Assembly: GCA_028869995.1 (NCBI GenBank)
Contig: JAGWQN010000089.1
Span: 1-36,150, forward strand
Length of the DNA stretch: 36,150 nt
DNA from: Rhodospirillales bacterium
GTDB taxonomy: Bacteria; Pseudomonadota; Alphaproteobacteria; Acetobacterales; Acetobacteraceae
Direction: 5' to 3'
Position 1 is the first letter of the stretch; every line of letters begins with the position of its first letter. A model generated the notes under the pieces. The model ran no database searches. It was not told the origin of the DNA and saw only the letters and a program-made list of their open reading frames with translations. Shown piece after piece: positions 32,299 through 36,150 of this stretch. The position numbers were made by a program, and so were the translations under genes.

Positions 32299-34013
32299 GC
32301 GGGCAGGGCCTGCGCCATCCGCCCCGCCAGCAGGGCGCGGGCCTGCTCGGCCGGCAGCGGGCGCGAGATCAGGTAGCCCTGGGCCTCGTCGCAGCCCTCC
32401 TGGCGCATGCGCTCGAGCTGATCCGTCGTCTCCACCCCCTCTGCCGTCACCGCGATGCCGAGGCTGCGGCCGAGCCCGAGGATGGCGTTGACGATGGCCG
32501 CGCAATCCCGGCTCGCGGGCAGGCCGCTGACGAAGGAGCGATCGATCTTGATGCGGTCGAAGGCGAAGTTGCGCAGGTAGCCGAGCGAGGAATAGCCGGT
32601 GCCGAAATCGTCCATCGAGATACGCACGCCGAGCGACTTCAGCCGCTGCAGTGTGGCCAGCGAGCCCGGACCGTCGCACAGCAGCACGCCCTCGGTGATT
32701 TCGAGTTCGAGACGGCTTGCCTCGAGTCCCGAGCGCCGCAGCGCCTCCTGCACCGTCGCCACGATCATGGGGTTGCGCACCTGCACCGGCGACAGGTTGA
32801 CCGCGATGGAGGGCGCGCCCGGCCAGAGCGCGACGGTGCGGCAGGCGGTCTCGAGCACCCATGAGCCGAGCTTCTCGATCAGCCCTGTCTGCTCGGCAAG
32901 CGGAATGAAATCGGTGGGCGGGACCATGCCGCGTGCCGGATGGCGCCAGCGTGCCAGCGCCTCGAACCCGACGATCTCGTTGGTCAGAAGGTCGAGAAAC
33001 GGCTGATAGTGGATCTCGAACTCACCGTTTTCGAGCGCATGGCGCAGATCCATCTCCAGCGCCTGGCTGCGGTGATGGTGGGCGTCCATCTCCGGCTCGT
33101 AGAAGCGGATCCTGCCGCCGCCCTCGCTCTTGGCGCGCAGCAGGGCGAGGTCGGCGCGGGCCAGGCAGGCACCGACGCCGCCATACTCCGCCGCCAGCGC
33201 AATGCCCACGCTCGCATGCAGCAGCAGCCTTCGGCCTCCCGCCTCGAACGGCGCGTCGAGCGCCTGCTGCATGGCCCAGGCCGCGGTGCGCGCCGCCTGC
33301 GGCTGCGTCTCGCCTGTCTGCACGAGGACGAAACGATCCGCAGCGAGCCGCGCCAGCAGCGCGGATCCTCCTGCCACCTTACTCAGCCGTTCCGCGATCT
33401 GGCGCAGCAGCGCCTGGGTCGTTTCCCGTGCCTCCAGGCCCAGGCCCAGCATCTGGGTCACGGATTTGAAACGGTCGATATCGAACACGAGGACCGCGAC
33501 CGGCATCTCCGCCCCCGGTCGCGCCAGCGCCTCGAGCCGCGCCGCCAGCACCGCGTTGCTCGCCAGTCCGGTCGCGGGATCGTTCCAGCCGAGTTGGCGC
33601 GACTGCAACTCGCGCCGTTGCCGCTCGGTCACGTCCTCATGCGTCGAGACCCATCCGCCGTCTGGCAGCGACTGGTGCACGATCACGAGGCTACGCCCGT
33701 CGCGCAGCTCGACCCGGCTCTCGAACCGCTGCGCCGCCTGCGCCACCCGCGCGCGCCAGGCGACATAGTCGCGCGCGGCCATCGCCGGCCCCGTGTTCGC
33801 CGCCTCGCGCAGGGCGACGATCTCGGCCAGCGTCATGCCCGCCCGCACCTGCCCCGGCGCGAGGCGGTAGATCGCGGCAAAGGCCTCGTTGGCCAGCCGC
33901 AGCCGGCTCTCGCCGTCGAACACGCTGAGCGCGAGCCCGAGTTGGTCGAGCGCGGCGGCGGCATCGGCGATCACGCCCGGGTCCGGACCGGTCACGGCGG
34001 TAGGGTTGTCCAC
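32295..34013 (-). CDS. PAS / degenerate GGDEF / EAL protein, probable c-di-GMP phosphodiesterase
   Basis: A 572-residue cytoplasmic signalling protein with no membrane helix. A PAS domain (about 15-130) contains ALSVFDGESRLRLANEAF. A GGDEF-fold domain (about 140-310) has the DIDRFK motif, but the active-site loop reads AADRF (224-228) instead of GGDEF, so it should not make c-di-GMP. It may bind GTP to tune the next domain. The EAL domain (about 315-560) is intact: E351 in FEALARWR, NLSPVQ, LELEITE, MDDFGTGYSSL, IKIDRSFV and AEGVET. It should therefore break c-di-GMP to pGpG. The start is GTG 34013, with GGAGG four bases before. Its stop codon shares CTAG with the stop of ada. Confidence 0.93.
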   Translation of the reverse strand: MDNPTAVTGPDPGVIADAAAALDQLGLALSVFDGESRLRLANEAFAAIYRLAPGQVRAGMTLAEIVALREAANTGPAMAARDYVAWRARVAQAAQRFESRVELRDGRSLVIVHQSLPDGGWVSTHEDVTERQRRELQSRQLGWNDPATGLASNAVLAARLEALARPGAEMPVAVLVFDIDRFKSVTQMLGLGLEARETTQALLRQIAERLSKVAGGSALLARLAADRFVLVQTGETQPQAARTAAWAMQQALDAPFEAGGRRLLLHASVGIALAAEYGGVGACLARADLALLRAKSEGGGRIRFYEPEMDAHHHRSQALEMDLRHALENGEFEIHYQPFLDLLTNEIVGFEALARWRHPARGMVPPTDFIPLAEQTGLIEKLGSWVLETACRTVALWPGAPSIAVNLSPVQVRNPMIVATVQEALRRSGLEASRLELEITEGVLLCDGPGSLATLQRLKSLGVRISMDDFGTGYSSLGYLRNFAFDRIKIDRSFVSGLPASRDCAAIVNAILGLGRSLGIAVTAEGVETTDQLERMRQEGCDEAQGYLISRPLPAEQARALLAGRMAQALPA

Positions 34014-34100
34014 GGAACCTCCTGCACCGCCCGCTTAGGGCCGCCGCGGTGAAGAAGCGGTGAACGCTTGCCCGTCCCTGTTGGGCGGCGGCCTCGCGCG

Positions 34101-35534
34101 TCAGCGCACCTGTGCCACCCGCAAGGCATTGGTGGTGCCCGCCTGGCCGAACGGGATGCCGGCGACCACGACCGCCTCCGCCCCATGGCCCGCGAACCCC
34201 TCGGTCAGCGCGATGCGCGTGGCCTTCGCGACGGTCTCGGTCATCGAGTGCGTCTCCCCCACCAGCAGCGCGTGCACGCCCCAGCAGAGCGCAAGCCGCC
34301 GTGCTGTCGCGAGCGACGTCGTGAGCCCGAGCACCGGCGCCTCCGGCCGCTCGCGCGCCACCCGCAGCGCCGTCGCCCCCGAGGCGGTGAAGGCGCAGAT
34401 CGCCGCCGCCGAGATCGTGTGCGCGATCTGGCGCGCCGCGGCGGCGATCGCGTCGGCGGTGGCGCGCTCCGGCGCCGGCCGCGATGCCTCGATCCCGGCC
34501 CGCCAGCCGGGGTCCTGCTCCACCCGTGCCACGATGCGGTCCATGATGTTGACGGCCTCGTAGGGGTATTGTCCCGCCGCGGTCTCCGCCGAGAGCATCA
34601 CCGCATCCGCCCCGTCGAACACCGCGGTCGCGACATCGCTCGCCTCCGCGCGCGTTGGCGCCGGCGCACTGATCATGCTCTCGAGCATCTGCGTCGCCAC
34701 CACCACTGGCTTGCCCAGCGCGCGCGCGGCACGGACGATGCGCTTCTGCGCGAGCGGCACCTCCTCGGGGGCGAGCTCGACGCCGAGGTCGCCGCGCGCC
34801 ACCATCACGGCATCGGAAAGTTCGAGAATCGAATCGAGATTCTCGAGCGCCTGCGGCTTCTCCATCTTGGTCATGATCCAGGCGCGCCCGGCCGCGATCG
34901 CCCGCGCCTCCGCCACGTCCTCCGGCCGCTGCACGAAGGACAGGCCGATGAAATCGACGCCATGTTCCAGCGCGAAGTCGAGGTCGGCCCTGTCCTTGGC
35001 CGTCAGGGCCGGGATCGGCAGTGCCACATCGGGCACGTTCACGCCCTTGCGGTCGGACAGCGGCCCGCCCGTCAGCACCTCGGTCTCCAGCCGGTCGTCG
35101 CGCTTGCGCACCACGCGCAGCCGCAGCTTGCCGTCGTCGAGCAGCAGCGTCGTGCCGATCCCGGCCGCGGCGATGATCTCCGGATGCGGCAGTTGCACCC
35201 GCCGCGCGTCGCCCGGTGTCGGGTTGAGGTCGAGCGCGAAGGCCTGGCCGGTCTGCAGCGCCACCCGCCCGGCCTGGAAGCGCCCGACGCGCAGCTTCGG
35301 CCCCTGCACGTCGGCGAGGATGCCGATCGGCCGGCCGAACCGCTTCTCGAGATCGCGGATCATGCCGATGCGCGCCGCGTGGTCCTCGTGCGAGCCGTGC
35401 GAGAAGTTGAGCCGGAACACGTCCGCCCCGGTCTGGTGCAGCTTCGCCAGCACCTCCGCCGTCGAGCTCGCCGGCCCGAGTGTTGCGATGATCTTCGTGC
35501 GCCTGCGCCGGCGCAGCACGGGTCGGGATGTCAT
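34101..35534 (-). CDS. pyk: Pyruvate kinase
   Basis: A 477-residue enzyme of normal length. Marks are the N-terminal TKIIATLGPASS, RLNFSHGSHEDH, DVQGPKLRVG, the catalytic lysine region IMTKMEKPQALEN, ARGDLGVELAPEEVPLAQK, and the signature VATQMLESM. The C-terminal domain (about 345-477) is present. It converts phosphoenolpyruvate and ADP to pyruvate and ATP. It starts eight bases after the stop of the glycerate kinase gene, and its ribosome site (GAGGG) overlaps that stop, so translation is coupled. This pairing is common in alphaproteobacterial glyoxylate/tartrate clusters, where glycerate is fed to pyruvate. Confidence 0.96.
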   Translation of the reverse strand: MTSRPVLRRRRRTKIIATLGPASSTAEVLAKLHQTGADVFRLNFSHGSHEDHAARIGMIRDLEKRFGRPIGILADVQGPKLRVGRFQAGRVALQTGQAFALDLNPTPGDARRVQLPHPEIIAAAGIGTTLLLDDGKLRLRVVRKRDDRLETEVLTGGPLSDRKGVNVPDVALPIPALTAKDRADLDFALEHGVDFIGLSFVQRPEDVAEARAIAAGRAWIMTKMEKPQALENLDSILELSDAVMVARGDLGVELAPEEVPLAQKRIVRAARALGKPVVVATQMLESMISAPAPTRAEASDVATAVFDGADAVMLSAETAAGQYPYEAVNIMDRIVARVEQDPGWRAGIEASRPAPERATADAIAAAARQIAHTISAAAICAFTASGATALRVARERPEAPVLGLTTSLATARRLALCWGVHALLVGETHSMTETVAKATRIALTEGFAGHGAEAVVVAGIPFGQAGTTNALRVAQVR

Positions 35535-35542
35535 GGTGCCCT

Positions 35543-36150
35543 CTATGCCACGAGGATGGCGCGGATGTCGTTCACGTTGGTCAGCGTCGGGCCGGTCACC
35601 ACGAGGTCGCCCAGCGTGGCGAACAGCGAATAGGAATCGTGGCGCGCCAGCACCGCGCGGGCATCGAGCCCGGCCGCGCGTGCGCGCGCCAGCGTCTGCG
35701 GCGTCACGATCGCCCCGGCCGCGTCCTCGGTGCCGTCGATGCCGTCGGTGTCGCCGGCCAGCGCCCAGATCCCGTCGGCCCCGGCGAGGCCCAGCGCGAG
35801 CGCCAGCAGGAACTCGGTGTTGCGCCCGCCGCGCCCGGGCGCGCCCGGGGGATTCTCGTTGCCGATCGTAACCGTCGTCTCGCCGCCCGACAGCAGCAGC
35901 ACCGGCGCGCCCGCCGGCACGCCGTGCGCGCGCACGGATTTCGCGATCCCCGCGAGCAGCGTGCCCGCCTCGCGCGCTTCGCCCTCCAGCGCGTCGCCCA
36001 GGATCAGCGCCCCGATCCCGCGTTCGCGCGCCGCCGCCGCCGCCGCCGCCAGCGCCATCGCCGGGGTGGCGATCATGCGCACGTCCTCGGCCAGGCTGCC
36101 GGGCTTGGGCGTCTCGTCCGCGCCCGCGGCGAGCCGGGCCGCCGCCGCCG
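35543..36150 (-). CDS. Type-2 glycerate kinase (MOFRL family; TtuD/GckA), 5' part outside window
   Basis: About 202 residues of the C-terminal part are visible. The frame continues open to the window edge. The in-frame GTG at 36082 is not the start, because conserved sequence (DETPKPGSLAEDV) precedes it. The MOFRL marks LLLSGGETTVTIG, GRGGRNTEFLLALAL, ALAGDTDGIDG and GDLVVTGPTLTNVNDI are complete. The protein is often named hydroxypyruvate reductase TtuD, but the family phosphorylates glycerate to 2-phosphoglycerate. With pyk next to it, 2-phosphoglycerate can go via enolase to pyruvate. A long GCC repeat (36029-36050) encodes a run of alanines. Confidence 0.92.
   Translation of the reverse strand, partial: AAAARLAAGADETPKPGSLAEDVRMIATPAMALAAAAAAARERGIGALILGDALEGEAREAGTLLAGIAKSVRAHGVPAGAPVLLLSGGETTVTIGNENPPGAPGRGGRNTEFLLALALGLAGADGIWALAGDTDGIDGTEDAAGAIVTPQTLARARAAGLDARAVLARHDSYSLFATLGDLVVTGPTLTNVNDIRAILVA

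Noticed and set aside
36029..36050. GCC trinucleotide run in the glycerate kinase gene as a phase-variation tract
   Set aside because: Three-base units would only change the number of alanines and never shift the frame. Such runs are common in GC-rich genes.

Overview
This window is a GC-rich (by eye roughly 70 percent) chromosomal segment with closely packed genes, frequent ATGA stop/start overlaps and strong third-position G/C. Protein families and gene order (split ThDP decarboxylase subunits, SCO/PCuAC/CtaG copper genes, acdS with an Lrp-type regulator, pstSCAB-phoU-phoB, glycerate kinase next to pyruvate kinase, an MmgR-like small RNA) point to an alphaproteobacterium. Rhodospirillales/Acetobacteraceae is my best guess, but that is inference. 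I see no insertion sequence, prophage, CRISPR array or plasmid function.

Layout. 1-5 kb: the 3' end of prfB, then a two-gene RND efflux operon (membrane fusion protein, inner-membrane pump) with no outer-membrane factor nearby, and a small membrane protein. 5-8.6 kb: a divergent metabolic cluster, with a split ThDP-dependent 2-oxoacid decarboxylase (sulfopyruvate/phosphonopyruvate decarboxylase type) on the minus strand and an acyl-CoA dehydrogenase plus a CaiB/BaiF CoA-transferase on the plus strand. 8.7-11 kb: a copper-delivery set for cytochrome oxidase (small membrane protein, SCO, PCuAC, CtaG) arranged convergently around a hairpin. 11-13.2 kb: a lytic transglycosylase, a strong candidate for the alphaproteobacterial sRNA MmgR (alpha-r8) with promoter and terminator, and an N-formylglutamate amidohydrolase family protein. 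13.3-18.2 kb: a membrane protein with an internal duplication and a 68-residue partner, tRNA-Val(GAC), a genuine-looking ACC deaminase (acdS) divergent from its Lrp-type regulator (acdR), and a MoxR ATPase/VWA pair following acdR. 18.2-20.1 kb: a small coiled-coil protein, an XRE regulator with a perfect 9-bp inverted repeat upstream, and a YcbL-like metallo-hydrolase. 20.2-25.5 kb: the phosphate operon pstS-pstC-pstA-pstB-phoU-phoB on the minus strand, with no phoR in the window. 25.6-31.1 kb: a cysteine-free Rrf2 regulator, an acyltransferase-3 membrane enzyme, cysteine synthase, and an operon of a family-5 solute-binding protein with an M20 amidohydrolase. 31.2-36.15 kb: Ada, a PAS/degenerate GGDEF/EAL protein whose stop codon shares a CTAG palindrome with the stop of ada, pyruvate kinase, and a truncated type-2 glycerate kinase.

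How they fit. Much of the window is nutrient response: the Pst/Pho system, acdS/acdR (nitrogen and 2-oxobutyrate from ACC), MmgR (in Sinorhizobium linked to nitrogen status and polyhydroxybutyrate), and peptide/ureido-compound uptake and hydrolysis. The most interesting points are the MmgR-like sRNA, the duplicated EGxE-type membrane protein, the split-decarboxylase/acyl-CoA cluster and the acdR-moxR-VWA linkage. I found no clear large undescribed system. The unknowns are mainly small operons with unassigned substrates.
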